Below, piece after piece: positions 48,330 to 58,108 of a DNA stretch of 64,000 nucleotides (position 1 is the stretch's first letter; each line of letters begins with the position of its first letter). Position numbers and translations under genes: made by a program. The stretch comes from Hyphomicrobiales bacterium (GTDB lineage Bacteria; Pseudomonadota; Alphaproteobacteria; Rhizobiales; Rhizobiaceae), in the NCBI GenBank assembly GCA_900472625.1, contig UCIT01000062.1, positions 1-64,000 on the forward strand, given 5' to 3'. Under the pieces are notes generated by a model. The model ran no database searches, was not told where the DNA came from, and saw only the letters and a program-made list of their open reading frames with translations.

Positions 48330-50588
48330 TCAGCCTGCGAATTTACCGCTGCGCGGGAAACCCTTGGGGACGGTGCGGCCGGCGGAGGCGCGGTCGGCAA
48401 GCCATTCGGCCAGTTCGTCCTTGCTCTTGTTGAAGGTGCGACCGGCGCTGTCTTCCCAGACGAGGCCGTCCGCGATCGCGAAGCAGCGCACATCCGAAAT
48501 GCCGCCATCCTTGTAGCGCTGCAGACGGACGCCCTTGCCGCGCGACATTTCAGGCACCTGATCGAGAGCGAAGACCAAGAGCTTGCGGTTCTCGCCAACA
48601 ACCGCGACATGGTCGCCGGTAATGCGCACGAGCAGTTTGGTTTCGTCGGGCATTGACACGTTCATGATCTGCTTGCCCTTGCGGGTGTTGGCGACCATGT
48701 CGGCCTCAGTGACGATGAAGCCGTTGCCCGCTGTCGAGACGATCATCTGCTTGCGCTGCGGATCGTGCACGAAGGCGGTGAGAACGTCCTGATCATTATC
48801 CATATCGACCATGATGCGCAGCGGCTCCCCGTGGCCGCGCCCGCCGGGCAGCTTGTCGCCGCCGAGCGTGAAGGCCTTGCCGCCTGTCGTCAGGATCAGG
48901 ATCTTGTCAGTCGTCTGGGCCGGGAAGGCGATCCTCAGCGCGTCGCCTTCCTTGAAGGTCAGCGTCGCGGTGTCGGAGATGTGCCCTTTGAGTGCGCGGA
49001 TCCAGCCTTTTTCGGAGACGACCACGGTGATCGGTTCCTTCTCGATCATCGCCTGCTGGATGGCTTCCTCGTCGGCCTCTGGCGCCTCGGCGAACTGCGT
49101 GCGGCGGCGGCCGAGTTCGGTCGCCTTGGCGAATTTCTTCTTCACCTCGCCGATTTCCCAGGCGACCGTCTGCCATTGCTTGTCTTCGGAAGCGAGCAGC
49201 GCTTCGATCTCGCCCTTCTCCTTGGTCAGCGCGTCGAACTCGGTGCGGATCTCGAATTCTTCCAGCTTGCGCAAAGAGCGCAGGCGCATGTTCAGGATCG
49301 CTTCGACCTGCAGTTCCGTCAGGTCCCAGCGGGCGACCATCACCGGCTTCGGCTCATCCTCTTCGCGGATAATGCGGATAACCTCGTCGATGTTGAGATA
49401 GGCGATCAGCAGTCCGCCGAGGATTTCGAGGCGACGATCGATGGCGGCAAGGCGGAAGCGCGAGCGGCGCTGCAGGACGTCGCGGCGGTGATCCAGCCAC
49501 TCCTTCAGCACCTCGTTCAGCGCCATGACGCGCGGAATACGGCCCATCGACAGAACGTTCATGTTCAGCGGGAACCGGCTTTCCAGCTCCGTCAGCTTGA
49601 ACATCGATTCCATCAGGATCGTCGGATCGACGGTACGGTTCTTCGGCACCAGCACGACACGGACGTCTTCGGCCGACTCATCGCGAATGTCTTCCAGAAG
49701 CGGCAGCTTGCGGGCGATCAGCAGTTCGGCGATCTTTTCGATCAGCCGCGACTTCTGCACCTGGAACGGAATTTCGGTGACGACGATCTGGTAGCCGCCG
49801 CGGCCGAGATCCTCGATCTGCCACTTGGCGCGGGTGCGGAAGCCGCCGCGGCCGGTCTTGTAGGCCTCGATGATGCTCTTGCGGTCATCGATGATGATGC
49901 CGCCGGTCGGGAAATCGGGACCGGGGATGAAGGATTCAACCAGCGTCTCGACCGTCGCATCCGGATGCTTGATGAGGTGCAGAGCCGCGTCGCAGAGCTC
50001 GTGGGCATTGTGCGACGGGATCGAGGTCGCCATGCCGACGGCGATGCCGGACGAGCCGTTCGCCAGAAGGTTGGGAAAGGCCCCCGGAAGGACGACCGGT
50101 TCCTGGTCTTCCTCGTTATAGGTCGGTCGGAAATCGACGGCGTCCTGATCGATGCCTTCGAGCAGTAGCGACGCGACTTCGGTCATGCGCGCTTCGGTGT
50201 AACGATAGGCGGCGGCGCTGTCGCCGTCGATATTGCCGAAGTTCCCCTGCCCGTCGACCACAGGATAACGCTGGGAGAAGTCCTGCGCGAGGCGCACCAG
50301 CGCATCGTAAACCGACTGGTCGCCGTGCGGGTGGAACTTACCGATGACGTCGCCGACGATACGGGCGCATTTCTTGAACGACGAGTTCGAGCGGATGCCC
50401 ATCTCGCTCATCGCGTGAATGATGCGGCGGTGCACCGGCTTCAGGCCATCGCGAACATCCGGCAGCGCGCGGTGCATGATGGTCGATAGCGCATAGGCAA
50501 GGTAGCGCTCTTCGAGCGCGGCCTTGAGGTCGATCGGCAGAATGCTGTCGTCATCTCCGCCGGAAGGCGGCAAAATCTCTTGTCCCAT
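48330..50588 (-). CDS. parC: DNA topoisomerase IV subunit A
   Basis: ParC with ParE decatenates daughter chromosomes. The 752-residue protein has ALPDVRDGLKPVHRRII near the N-terminus, the catalytic Tyr in AAAYRYTEARM, GGIIIDD, and a beta-propeller C-terminal domain. Its first lines (DLKAALEERYLAYALSTIMHRALPDVRDG, in part) and shorter C-terminus favour ParC over GyrA; the GyrA box is not seen. Divergent from a secreted protein with 226 bases between. Confidence 0.93.
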   Translation of the reverse strand: MGQEILPPSGGDDDSILPIDLKAALEERYLAYALSTIMHRALPDVRDGLKPVHRRIIHAMSEMGIRSNSSFKKCARIVGDVIGKFHPHGDQSVYDALVRLAQDFSQRYPVVDGQGNFGNIDGDSAAAYRYTEARMTEVASLLLEGIDQDAVDFRPTYNEEDQEPVVLPGAFPNLLANGSSGIAVGMATSIPSHNAHELCDAALHLIKHPDATVETLVESFIPGPDFPTGGIIIDDRKSIIEAYKTGRGGFRTRAKWQIEDLGRGGYQIVVTEIPFQVQKSRLIEKIAELLIARKLPLLEDIRDESAEDVRVVLVPKNRTVDPTILMESMFKLTELESRFPLNMNVLSMGRIPRVMALNEVLKEWLDHRRDVLQRRSRFRLAAIDRRLEILGGLLIAYLNIDEVIRIIREEDEPKPVMVARWDLTELQVEAILNMRLRSLRKLEEFEIRTEFDALTKEKGEIEALLASEDKQWQTVAWEIGEVKKKFAKATELGRRRTQFAEAPEADEEAIQQAMIEKEPITVVVSEKGWIRALKGHISDTATLTFKEGDALRIAFPAQTTDKILILTTGGKAFTLGGDKLPGGRGHGEPLRIMVDMDNDQDVLTAFVHDPQRKQMIVSTAGNGFIVTEADMVANTRKGKQIMNVSMPDETKLLVRITGDHVAVVGENRKLLVFALDQVPEMSRGKGVRLQRYKDGGISDVRCFAIADGLVWEDSAGRTFNKSKDELAEWLADRASAGRTVPKGFPRSGKFAG

Positions 50589-50814
50589 GCTTTCTGACTA
50601 GCGGAGATAGCCCGCCTGGGCAAGGAATCCGGGCATTCCGGCTGTGGATGACATCGCCCGATGCAACAAAAAGAACAGGTAAAACCGTTCTGCCCGAATT
50701 TGGACTTTGTTTGCTTATCCCTTCAACACAATTTTAGAAAAGCCAAAATATAAACCCGCATCGATCCGTAGTAGATTGACCGTCAACGTCACACCGGCAC
50801 CAGAGGAAACACCA

Positions 50815-52002
50815 ATGACATTTTACCGGACGACCCAGCTCATGCTTTCGGGCGTGGCCTTCCTGTCTCTCGCCGGCTCCGCCTTCGCACTCGACGGCCA
50901 GGATCTCTTGAAGAAGATCAATGCCGCCTACACGCTGCAGGGCGGCACGCTGGCGGCCGACGGCGTCGATGTGCATGGAAAGACAGTGACGCTGAAAAAT
51001 GCCAGCTTCAAGCCTAACAGCGGCGCGGCGCTGCCGATCGGCGAGATCACGCTGAGCGGCGTCGAGGAAGACGACGACGGCGGCTACTACATCGAGGAAG
51101 CCGCGTTCCCCGACATCAACACCACAAACGACGGCGCAACGCTGACCGTCACCGATCTGACGCTCGGCGGCATTTCGATCCCGGCCGATGCCAAGGGCGA
51201 AGGCCTCGATTCCATGCTGCTTTACGAAAGTGGCCATACCGGCCCGCTCAAGGTGGTCAAGGATGGCGAAGAGGTCTTCTCGCTCGGCGGCAGCGATGTC
51301 AACCTGACGCTGCGCGAAGACGAGTCCGGATTCGACTTCGACGGCGCCTTCAAGAGCCTCAAGGCCGACCTCAGCAAGGCGACCGATCCGCAGAGCAAGG
51401 CGGCGATCGAAAAGCTGGCGCTGCAGCATGTCGACGGCGACATCACCATGAAAGGCGCATGGGAGCTGGCGCCGGGCACCATCGACATGTCGGAATTCGC
51501 CTTCGACTTCAGCAACATCGGCAAGCTCAACCTTGCCTTCAAGATCAACGGCTATACCCTGCCCTTCGTGAAGTCGCTTCAGGAAGCGGCCCAGCAGGCG
51601 GAGGCCAACCAGAACAAGGAAGAAGCGCAGCAGGCATTCGGCCTGTCGATGCTCGGCCTCCTGCAGCAGCTGTCGTTCGAAAGTGCGCAGATCCGCTTCG
51701 ACGATGCATCGATCACCAAGCGCGCGCTGGACTATGTCGGCAGCCAGCAGGGCATGTCAGGCAAGCAGATGGCGGATTCGCTGAAGGCGATGACGCCGAT
51801 CATGCTAGCCCAGCTCAACATTCCGGAACTGCAGAACGCCGTCTCGGCCGCCGTCAACACCTTCCTCGACGACCCGAAGAGCCTGACCGTCAACGCCGCT
51901 CCGGCCAAGCCGGTGCCGTTCCCGATGATCATGGGCGCCGCCATGGGCGCGCCGAACACGCTGCCGCAGGTGCTCGGCGTCAAGGTTTCGGCGAACGACT
52001 GA
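50815..52002 (+). CDS. Secreted protein of unknown function, 395 residues
   Basis: ATG 50815 follows GAGGAAAC; a longer upstream frame is not needed. A signal peptide (about residues 1-23, ending SAFAL) leads to the periplasm or outside. The mature protein has repeats of beta-strand type (VTLKNASFKPNSGAALPIGEITLSGVEEDDDGGYYIEEAAFPDI, in part) and a helical Gln/Ala/Glu-rich stretch around residues 270-300. No cysteines. Composition suggests an elongated periplasmic protein. I do not recognise the family. It has its own terminator and stands alone. Confidence 0.85.
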   Translation: MTFYRTTQLMLSGVAFLSLAGSAFALDGQDLLKKINAAYTLQGGTLAADGVDVHGKTVTLKNASFKPNSGAALPIGEITLSGVEEDDDGGYYIEEAAFPDINTTNDGATLTVTDLTLGGISIPADAKGEGLDSMLLYESGHTGPLKVVKDGEEVFSLGGSDVNLTLREDESGFDFDGAFKSLKADLSKATDPQSKAAIEKLALQHVDGDITMKGAWELAPGTIDMSEFAFDFSNIGKLNLAFKINGYTLPFVKSLQEAAQQAEANQNKEEAQQAFGLSMLGLLQQLSFESAQIRFDDASITKRALDYVGSQQGMSGKQMADSLKAMTPIMLAQLNIPELQNAVSAAVNTFLDDPKSLTVNAAPAKPVPFPMIMGAAMGAPNTLPQVLGVKVSAND

Positions 52003-52026
52003 TCAACACGATCTGAATGATGAAAG

Positions 52027-52058
52027 GGCCCGGCGAGCGATGCGCGCCGGGCCTTTTT
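52027..52058 (+). terminator. Rho-independent terminator of the secreted-protein gene
   Basis: GGCCCGGCG (52027-52035), 9-base loop, CGCCGGGCC (52045-52053), TTTTT. It starts 25 bases after the stop. Confidence 0.92.
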
Positions 52059-52085
52059 GTTATCGGCAATGTATCAGGTCCTGAA

Positions 52086-52113
52086 TCAAAAAAGCCCGGC
52101 ATGATACCGGGCT
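52086..52113 (-). terminator. Rho-independent terminator of aspS
   Basis: On the minus strand AGCCCGG (from 52113), loop of seven, CCGGGCT (to 52093), then six Ts. It lies 23 bases past the aspS stop, back to back with the terminator of the opposite gene. Confidence 0.92.
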
Positions 52114-52135
52114 TTCTCGTTTCAATGGCTTTCAC

Positions 52136-53926
52136 TCAGTCCTTCTTGACCGGCGGCATGACGCGCAGCGACAGTTCCATCAGCTGCTTCGGCGATGCCG
52201 GCGACGGGGCGTTCATCAGGAGGTCCTGCGCCTGCTGGTTCATCGGGAACAGCGTGATCTCGCGCAGGTTCTTGGCGCCAAGCAGAAGCATGACGACGCG
52301 GTCGATACCGAAAGCGCAGCCGCCGTGCGGAGGGGCGCCGTACTGGAAGGCGCGGTACATACCGCCGAAGCGCTCTTCAACGTCCGTCTGGCTGAGACCG
52401 ACCAGTTCGAAGGCCTTGACCATGGCTTCCGGCGACTGGTTACGGATCGAGCCCGAGGCGATTTCGAAGCCGTTGCAGACGGCATCGTACTGGTAGGCCT
52501 TGAGCGACAGCGGATCCTGGGTCTGCAGCGCTTCCAGGCCGCCCTGCGGCATCGAGAACGGGTTGTGGGCGAAGTCAATCTTCTTGTCTTCCTCGCTCCA
52601 TTCGTAGAACGGGAAGTCGATGATCCAGCACAGCTCGAAACGGTCGCGATCGACGAGGTTCAGGTCTTCACCCGCCTTGGTGCGGGCTTCGCCTGCGAAC
52701 TTGTAGAACTTCGCCGGTTCGCCGGCGACGAAGAAGGCCGCATCGCCCGCTTCAAGGCCGAGCTGGACGCGCAGCGCTTCGGTGCGCTCTTCGCCGATGT
52801 TTTTGGCGAGCGGGCCGGAACCGACGACCTTGCCGTCCTCTTCCTTCCAGAAGATATAACCGAGGCCCGGCTGACCAAGCGACTGCGCCCAGGCGTTCAT
52901 GCGGTCGCAGAATGCGCGGGAACCACCGGTCTTGGCAGGGATTGCCCAGACTTCGACCTTCGGATTGGACGCGATCATGCCGGCGAACACCTTGAAGCCG
53001 GAACCGGCAAAGTGCTCGGTGACGGCCTGCATCTCGATCGGGTTGCGCAGATCCGGCTTGTCGGAACCGTATTTGCGGATCGCGACGTCGTAAGGAATAC
53101 GCGGCCAGTCCTTGGTAACAGGCTTGCCTTCGGCGAACTGCTCGAAGACAGAGGTCATGATCGGCGCCATCGTATCCCAGACGTCTTCCTGGGTGACGAA
53201 GCTCATTTCCATGTCGAGCTGGTAGAATTCACCCGGCAGGCGGTCGGCACGCGGGTCTTCATCGCGGAAGCAGGGTGCGATCTGGAAATAGCGGTCGAAA
53301 CCGGCAACCATCAGCAGCTGCTTGTATTGCTGCGGCGCCTGCGGCAGGGCGAAGAACTGGCCGGGATGGATACGTGACGGCACGAGAAAGTCGCGCGCGC
53401 CTTCCGGCGAGGATGCCGTCAGGATCGGCGTCGTGTATTCGCCGAAGCCGGCAGAGGTCATGCGGTTGCGGATGTCGGAAATGATCTGGCTGCGCTTGAC
53501 GATGTTCTTGTGCAGCGTCTCGCGGCGCAGATCGAGGAAGCGATACTTGAGACGGATATCTTCCGGGTAGTCCGGCTCGCCGAAGACCGGCAGCGGCAGT
53601 TCCTTCGCCTCGGACAGGATCTCGATATCCTGGGCGTAAAGTTCGATCTCGCCGGTCGCCATGTTCTTGTTGACGGTGTCTTCCGAACGCGCCTTGACGA
53701 GGCCGTCGATGCGGATGACCCATTCGCCGCGGACGATTTCGGCGGTCTTGAAGGCCGGGCTATCCGGGTCGGCGACGACCTGGGTCATGCCGTAATGGTC
53801 GCGAAGGTCGATGAAGAGCACGCCGCCATGGTCACGAACGCGGTGGACCCAGCCGGAAATCCGGACATTGGCGCCGACATCCGACTTGCGGAGGGCTGCA
53901 CATGTGTGGCTGCGGTAACGATGCAT
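52136..53926 (-). CDS. aspS: Aspartyl-tRNA synthetase (bacterial type)
   Basis: AspRS charges tRNA-Asp. I start at ATG 53926 (MHRYRSHTC), the family's usual beginning; a second ATG stands one codon upstream. 596 residues: OB-fold anticodon domain (RISGWVHRVRDHGGVLFIDLRD), class II motif 2 FRDEDPRADR, the bacterial GAD insertion (about residues 290-420), and motif 3 GIDRVVMLL. Many alphaproteobacterial AspRS are non-discriminating and need GatCAB, but that cannot be decided by eye. Confidence 0.95.
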   Translation of the reverse strand: MHRYRSHTCAALRKSDVGANVRISGWVHRVRDHGGVLFIDLRDHYGMTQVVADPDSPAFKTAEIVRGEWVIRIDGLVKARSEDTVNKNMATGEIELYAQDIEILSEAKELPLPVFGEPDYPEDIRLKYRFLDLRRETLHKNIVKRSQIISDIRNRMTSAGFGEYTTPILTASSPEGARDFLVPSRIHPGQFFALPQAPQQYKQLLMVAGFDRYFQIAPCFRDEDPRADRLPGEFYQLDMEMSFVTQEDVWDTMAPIMTSVFEQFAEGKPVTKDWPRIPYDVAIRKYGSDKPDLRNPIEMQAVTEHFAGSGFKVFAGMIASNPKVEVWAIPAKTGGSRAFCDRMNAWAQSLGQPGLGYIFWKEEDGKVVGSGPLAKNIGEERTEALRVQLGLEAGDAAFFVAGEPAKFYKFAGEARTKAGEDLNLVDRDRFELCWIIDFPFYEWSEEDKKIDFAHNPFSMPQGGLEALQTQDPLSLKAYQYDAVCNGFEIASGSIRNQSPEAMVKAFELVGLSQTDVEERFGGMYRAFQYGAPPHGGCAFGIDRVVMLLLGAKNLREITLFPMNQQAQDLLMNAPSPASPKQLMELSLRVMPPVKKD

Positions 53927-54007
53927 CATCTCAATTCCTGGCATTTGGCTTAAAGACGGCGGCGGGGGCTCGAAAGGCTCTCCCGTTCCGACAAGAAAAT
54001 CGGGCGG

Positions 54008-54036
54008 AAAAGCGCATGGACGGCCTGATTTGTCAA
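54008..54036 (-). promoter_or_regulatory. Possible aspS promoter
   Basis: Minus strand: CTTGACA with a perfect -35 TTGACA (complement of 54031-54036), then 17 bases and GCTTTT (complement of 54008-54013). The -35 is strong, the -10 poor. Confidence 0.4.
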
Positions 54037-54194
54037 GGCTTGGCGCAATCGCGATGCGCTTTCGACGTGGTTTTCACCGGCGATACAACTGCAGGATCAA
54101 TCGCTTCATGCGGCAGTTTGGCAGAGTGAGACGTATTGCTGAAGGGCACGGTCAACTTTAAAGAAGAGGCAGATCGTCATGCTGGAGTCTGACC

Positions 54195-55598
54195 ATGCCC
54201 ATCCTCACCCGCCGCAACCTCCTCAAGGCTTCCGCCGTCGTTGGCACTTACGGGATCGGGGTCGGGATCGCTGGGAAATTCGGCATGGCGGAAGCAGCGC
54301 CGGAACCGCAGTTGCTGAAAGCTGTGAAGACGCAGGCGACGTTGACCGATGCCGGCGTGACGAAGAACATCATGACATGGGGCGATGCGGGGGGCGACGC
54401 CGGCATGCCGCCGGTGCTGCGGATGACCAAGGGCAAGCCTTACGCGGCACGCCTGACCAATGCGCTTGACGAGCCTACCACCATCCACTGGCATGGCTTA
54501 CGCATTCCCAACAAGATGGATGGCGTGCCGTTCATGACCCAGCCCTACGTCTACACCGGCGACAGCTTCGACTACGCCTTCTCGCCGCCCGACGCCGGAA
54601 CGTTCTGGTACCATCCGCACTGCAACACGCTGACGCAGATGGGACAGGGCATGACCGGGGTGATCGTGGTCGATGATCCTGCCGACCCGACCTTCGATTC
54701 CGAGGTGGTCCTCAACCTGCGCGATTGGCGGCTTGGCGGTGACGGCCAGTTCATCGCCGCCTTCCGTCCGCGCGATGCGGCGAAGACCGGCACATACGGC
54801 ACGGTGCGGACCGCCAACTGGCACCAGGAGCCACAATATGACGCGCCGGCCGGCGGTCTCATCAGACTCAGGATCGCCGTGACCGACGTTACTCGCGTCT
54901 TTTCGTTGAAGATGGAAGGCGCGGAGGCGACGGTCATCGCCATCGACGGCAATCCGGTGCCGAAGCGCTTTCCGCTCGACCTGCTGCTGATCGGCCCCGG
55001 CCAGCGCCTCGATCTTGCCGTGCGCATGCCCGACAGCGAGGGCGCGGTCGCGACGCTCGAAGACATCCGCGGCACGACGCCGAAAACGATCGCCCGATTG
55101 CGATCTGTTGGCGCATCGCTGAAGCGCAATGTCGGCGACCTGGCTGCGCTCGCGGAAAACCCGGTTCCAAAGGCTGACCTGTCGTCTGCGGAAAAGATAT
55201 CCGTCACGCTCAGCGCAACCGCTGAGAGCGCGCCGGTGGACAGCATCTGCGGCACGCTCGGCTACAGCTTCTGGGCCATCAACAAGGTCACGTGGGCCGG
55301 AGATACCGCCGACCCCACCGCGCCGCTGGCGGAACTGAAGCTGGGCAAGAGCTATATCCTGCAGCTCGAGAACCTGACACCGCACGTCCACCCCATCCAC
55401 CTGCACGGTATGAGCTTCACGGTGCTTTCGTCGTCGGCAGGCGAGGTCATGCCGTTCGTCTCCGATACCTATCTGATCCAGTCGGGGGAATCCGTTGAAC
55501 TCGCCTTCGTTGCCGACAATCTCGGCGACTGGCTGTTGCATTGCCACATCATCGAGCATCAGAAGACCGGCATGACGAGTTATGTCAGGGTTGTTTGA
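54195..55598 (+). CDS. Tat-exported multicopper oxidase
   Basis: ATG 54195 has GGAG seven bases upstream; 467 residues. A twin-arginine signal TRRNLLKAS leads to the periplasm. All four copper motifs are present: HWHG (98-101), HPH (140-142), HPIHLHG and HCHIIEHQKTGM near the C-terminus, the last with a Met axial ligand for type 1 copper. The Met-rich insert of CueO is absent. It may oxidise copper, phenols or metal ions; substrate not visible. No copper-transport genes adjoin it. Confidence 0.92.
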   Translation: MPILTRRNLLKASAVVGTYGIGVGIAGKFGMAEAAPEPQLLKAVKTQATLTDAGVTKNIMTWGDAGGDAGMPPVLRMTKGKPYAARLTNALDEPTTIHWHGLRIPNKMDGVPFMTQPYVYTGDSFDYAFSPPDAGTFWYHPHCNTLTQMGQGMTGVIVVDDPADPTFDSEVVLNLRDWRLGGDGQFIAAFRPRDAAKTGTYGTVRTANWHQEPQYDAPAGGLIRLRIAVTDVTRVFSLKMEGAEATVIAIDGNPVPKRFPLDLLLIGPGQRLDLAVRMPDSEGAVATLEDIRGTTPKTIARLRSVGASLKRNVGDLAALAENPVPKADLSSAEKISVTLSATAESAPVDSICGTLGYSFWAINKVTWAGDTADPTAPLAELKLGKSYILQLENLTPHVHPIHLHGMSFTVLSSSAGEVMPFVSDTYLIQSGESVELAFVADNLGDWLLHCHIIEHQKTGMTSYVRVV

Positions 55599-55681
55599 CC
55601 GCCTTCGGCGCGTAGCAGTTGACATATTGGGCCGAAAGGAGAAGGAAGGTTCAACAATGTCTATCCTGCGAATGAATTGAG

Positions 55682-56827
55682 ATGATTGAAACAACCGCCG
55701 ATTTAGAGGCGGCCTGCATCGAGCTGGCCAAGTCGGAATTCATTACTATCGATACCGAGTTTCTTCGAGAGACGACGTTCTGGCCGGAACTCTGCTTGAT
55801 CCAGATGGCAAGCCCGACGACCGAAGTGCTTGTCGATCCGCTGGCGAAGGGGCTCGACATGAAGCCCTTCTTCGAGCTGATGGCCAATCCGGCGGTGCTC
55901 AAGGTCTTCCACGCGGCGCGGCAGGATATCGAAATCATCTACAACAGGGGCGGCCTCATTCCGCACCCGATCTTCGACACGCAGGTCGCCGCGATGGTCT
56001 GCGGCTTCGGCGATTCCGTTTCCTACGACCAGCTGGTCAGCCGCACCAAGGGCGTGCAGATCGACAAGTCGTCGCGCTTCACCGACTGGAGCCGGCGTCC
56101 GCTGTCGGAAAAGCAGCTCGACTATGCGCTGGCCGACGTGACGCACCTGCGTGACGTCTACCTCTACCTCAAGGCCGAGCTGGAACGCGAAGACCGTTCC
56201 TCATGGCTGTCCGAAGAGATGGATGTTCTCGAGGCCAAGGAAACATACGACATCCATCCAGACGACGCCTGGCAGCGCCTGAAGATGCGCCTGCGCAAGC
56301 CGCAGGAGCTGGCGATCCTGAAATTCGTAGCCGCGTGGCGCGAACGCGAAGCTCGCACGCGCAATGTTCCGCGCTCGCGGGTGATCAAGGACGACGCGAT
56401 CTACGAGATCGCCCAACAGCAGCCCAAGGACGGCGAGGCGCTTGGTCGTCTGCGGACGATTCCGAAGGGCTGGGAGCGCTCGGCTGCCGGTGCCGCCGTC
56501 GTCGAGGCTGTCAACGCGGCGCTTGCGCTGCCGAAGGCTGAGATGCCGCATCCGCCGCGCCAGACCCAGCAGCCGGAAGGGGCCGCGGCTGCGGCCGAAC
56601 TTCTGAAGGTGCTGCTGAAGCTGATTTCGGAAAAGCACGGCGTGGCGCCGAAGGTGATTGCCAACAGCGAGGATCTGGACAAGATCGCCGCCGAAGGCGA
56701 AAGCGCGGATGTCTCCGCCCTGCGCGGATGGCGCCGCGAATTGTTCGGCGAACCGGCTCTCAAGCTCATCAAGGGCGACGTTGCGCTGCGCTTCGTCGGC
56801 AGAAAGGTCGAGACGGTTACGCTGTAA
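55682..56827 (+). CDS. rnd: Ribonuclease D
   Basis: RNase D is a 3'-5' exonuclease that trims tRNA 3' ends. The DEDD motifs are visible: FITIDTEFLRE (D24, E26), VFHAARQDIEII, and LDYALADVTHLRDVYLYL with the Tyr-type third motif. An HRDC domain follows (about residues 205-290, LRKPQELAILKFVAAWREREARTRN in part). The 381-residue length is normal. Confidence 0.94.
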   Translation: MIETTADLEAACIELAKSEFITIDTEFLRETTFWPELCLIQMASPTTEVLVDPLAKGLDMKPFFELMANPAVLKVFHAARQDIEIIYNRGGLIPHPIFDTQVAAMVCGFGDSVSYDQLVSRTKGVQIDKSSRFTDWSRRPLSEKQLDYALADVTHLRDVYLYLKAELEREDRSSWLSEEMDVLEAKETYDIHPDDAWQRLKMRLRKPQELAILKFVAAWREREARTRNVPRSRVIKDDAIYEIAQQQPKDGEALGRLRTIPKGWERSAAGAAVVEAVNAALALPKAEMPHPPRQTQQPEGAAAAAELLKVLLKLISEKHGVAPKVIANSEDLDKIAAEGESADVSALRGWRRELFGEPALKLIKGDVALRFVGRKVETVTL

Positions 56828-56992
56828 GGCGTCCCGTCCGATTTTTCGGAGCACCCGATTCAGGTTATAACTGCGCCCAATCGCTCCCGTAAATCTTTTC
56901 GTAAGGAACCTCTAATGCCCTTTCACTAGGGCTGATGGGATATTACATCTCATAGAGACCCCGCCAGCCACGGCCGACGCGAAAAGGGCGCC

Positions 56993-58063
56993 ATGAGAGA
57001 AATATCCCCGGTCCAGAACTGGCTGCTGATCGTGCTGGTCATGGCTGCCAGTGGCGTGCTCTACAACGTGCTGTTCTTCAAGGACAGCCGGCTCTTCATC
57101 GGCGCCATCTTCGCGGTCTGCATGGGCATGCCGATCATCGCCTTCGAGCGTAAGGTGCTGTTTCGTGGGCTCTACCGCCGCATAGAGGCGCTGCCGACAT
57201 TCACCTTCTTCCTAGCCGAGCTGTTCATCTACGAAATACTGATGAGCGTGGGGTTTGCGACCGCCGGGCTGTCGCTCTGGGGGCTCGGCGTCATCGTTCC
57301 CTCCTCCTGGGTCGATGTCGTGGTGATGCCGTTCAACGCATTCCTCTACGCGCTTGCGGTCTGCTCGCTGATGATCTTCGTGCTTCGCGTGCGCGAACTC
57401 CTCGGCCGCGAGGTGTTCACCAGCATGCTGGTCAGCCGCTACCGCAAGCCGATCAGCGAGGAGCGCGTATTCCTGTTCATCGACTTGGTGGATTCGACGT
57501 CTTTTGCGGAAAAGCACGGAGACCTCCGGGCGCAGCAGATGCTGAGTTCGCTGTTTGCCGCCTTCGCCGAACCGGTCCGCAAATACAAGGGCACGATCGA
57601 CGACTATGTCGGAGATGCCGCGATCATCACCTGGCCGCTGGAGCGCGGCGTGAAGTTCGCCCGCTGCGTCAATTGCATCTTCGACATCATCAACGCCATC
57701 GAAGCGGACGCGGAGAACTGGTTGAGGACCTACGGCCAGGTGCCCCGGCTGCGCGCGGCCCTGCACGGCGGCAGCATCATCACCGCGGAAATCGGCATCG
57801 ATCACCACAAGATCACGTATTTCGGTGACACCATCAACACCACCGCCCGACTTGAATCCCTCTGCAAGACGCTGAACAGATCTGTCCTCATATCGACCGA
57901 TCTTGCCCAGCGGATCAAGTTTCCCGAAACCGTATCGGCGGAAGAGCTCGGTTACCACGCCGTCAAGGGTCGCGGGCAGAGCCTCGGAGTGATCTCGCTG
58001 GTGAAGGCGGATAACCGGCTCGCGTCACCAAAGCTTCACGCGGGCGTCAACGCACCGACATAA
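56993..58063 (+). CDS. Membrane class III adenylate/guanylate cyclase
   Basis: 356 residues: four membrane helices (about 9-30, 35-51, 70-105, 112-132) then a cytosolic cyclase domain. Metal aspartates are D164 (FLFIDLVDST) and D208 (DDYVGDAAI); the transition-state Asn and Arg are in INTTARLE (N282, R286). The Lys that specifies adenine in classical enzymes aligns with D204 here, so nucleotide preference is uncertain. The membrane part lacks a HAMP and has no clear sensor fold. It should make a cyclic nucleotide in response to a membrane signal. Confidence 0.87.
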   Translation: MREISPVQNWLLIVLVMAASGVLYNVLFFKDSRLFIGAIFAVCMGMPIIAFERKVLFRGLYRRIEALPTFTFFLAELFIYEILMSVGFATAGLSLWGLGVIVPSSWVDVVVMPFNAFLYALAVCSLMIFVLRVRELLGREVFTSMLVSRYRKPISEERVFLFIDLVDSTSFAEKHGDLRAQQMLSSLFAAFAEPVRKYKGTIDDYVGDAAIITWPLERGVKFARCVNCIFDIINAIEADAENWLRTYGQVPRLRAALHGGSIITAEIGIDHHKITYFGDTINTTARLESLCKTLNRSVLISTDLAQRIKFPETVSAEELGYHAVKGRGQSLGVISLVKADNRLASPKLHAGVNAPT

Positions 58064-58108
58064 GAGCCCTGCTAATCGAGACCTGCATACCATCACATGG
58101 GGGTTTCG

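Noticed and set aside
48765..50168. Rightward open frame of 467 codons
   Set aside because: Antisense to parC; no own motifs.
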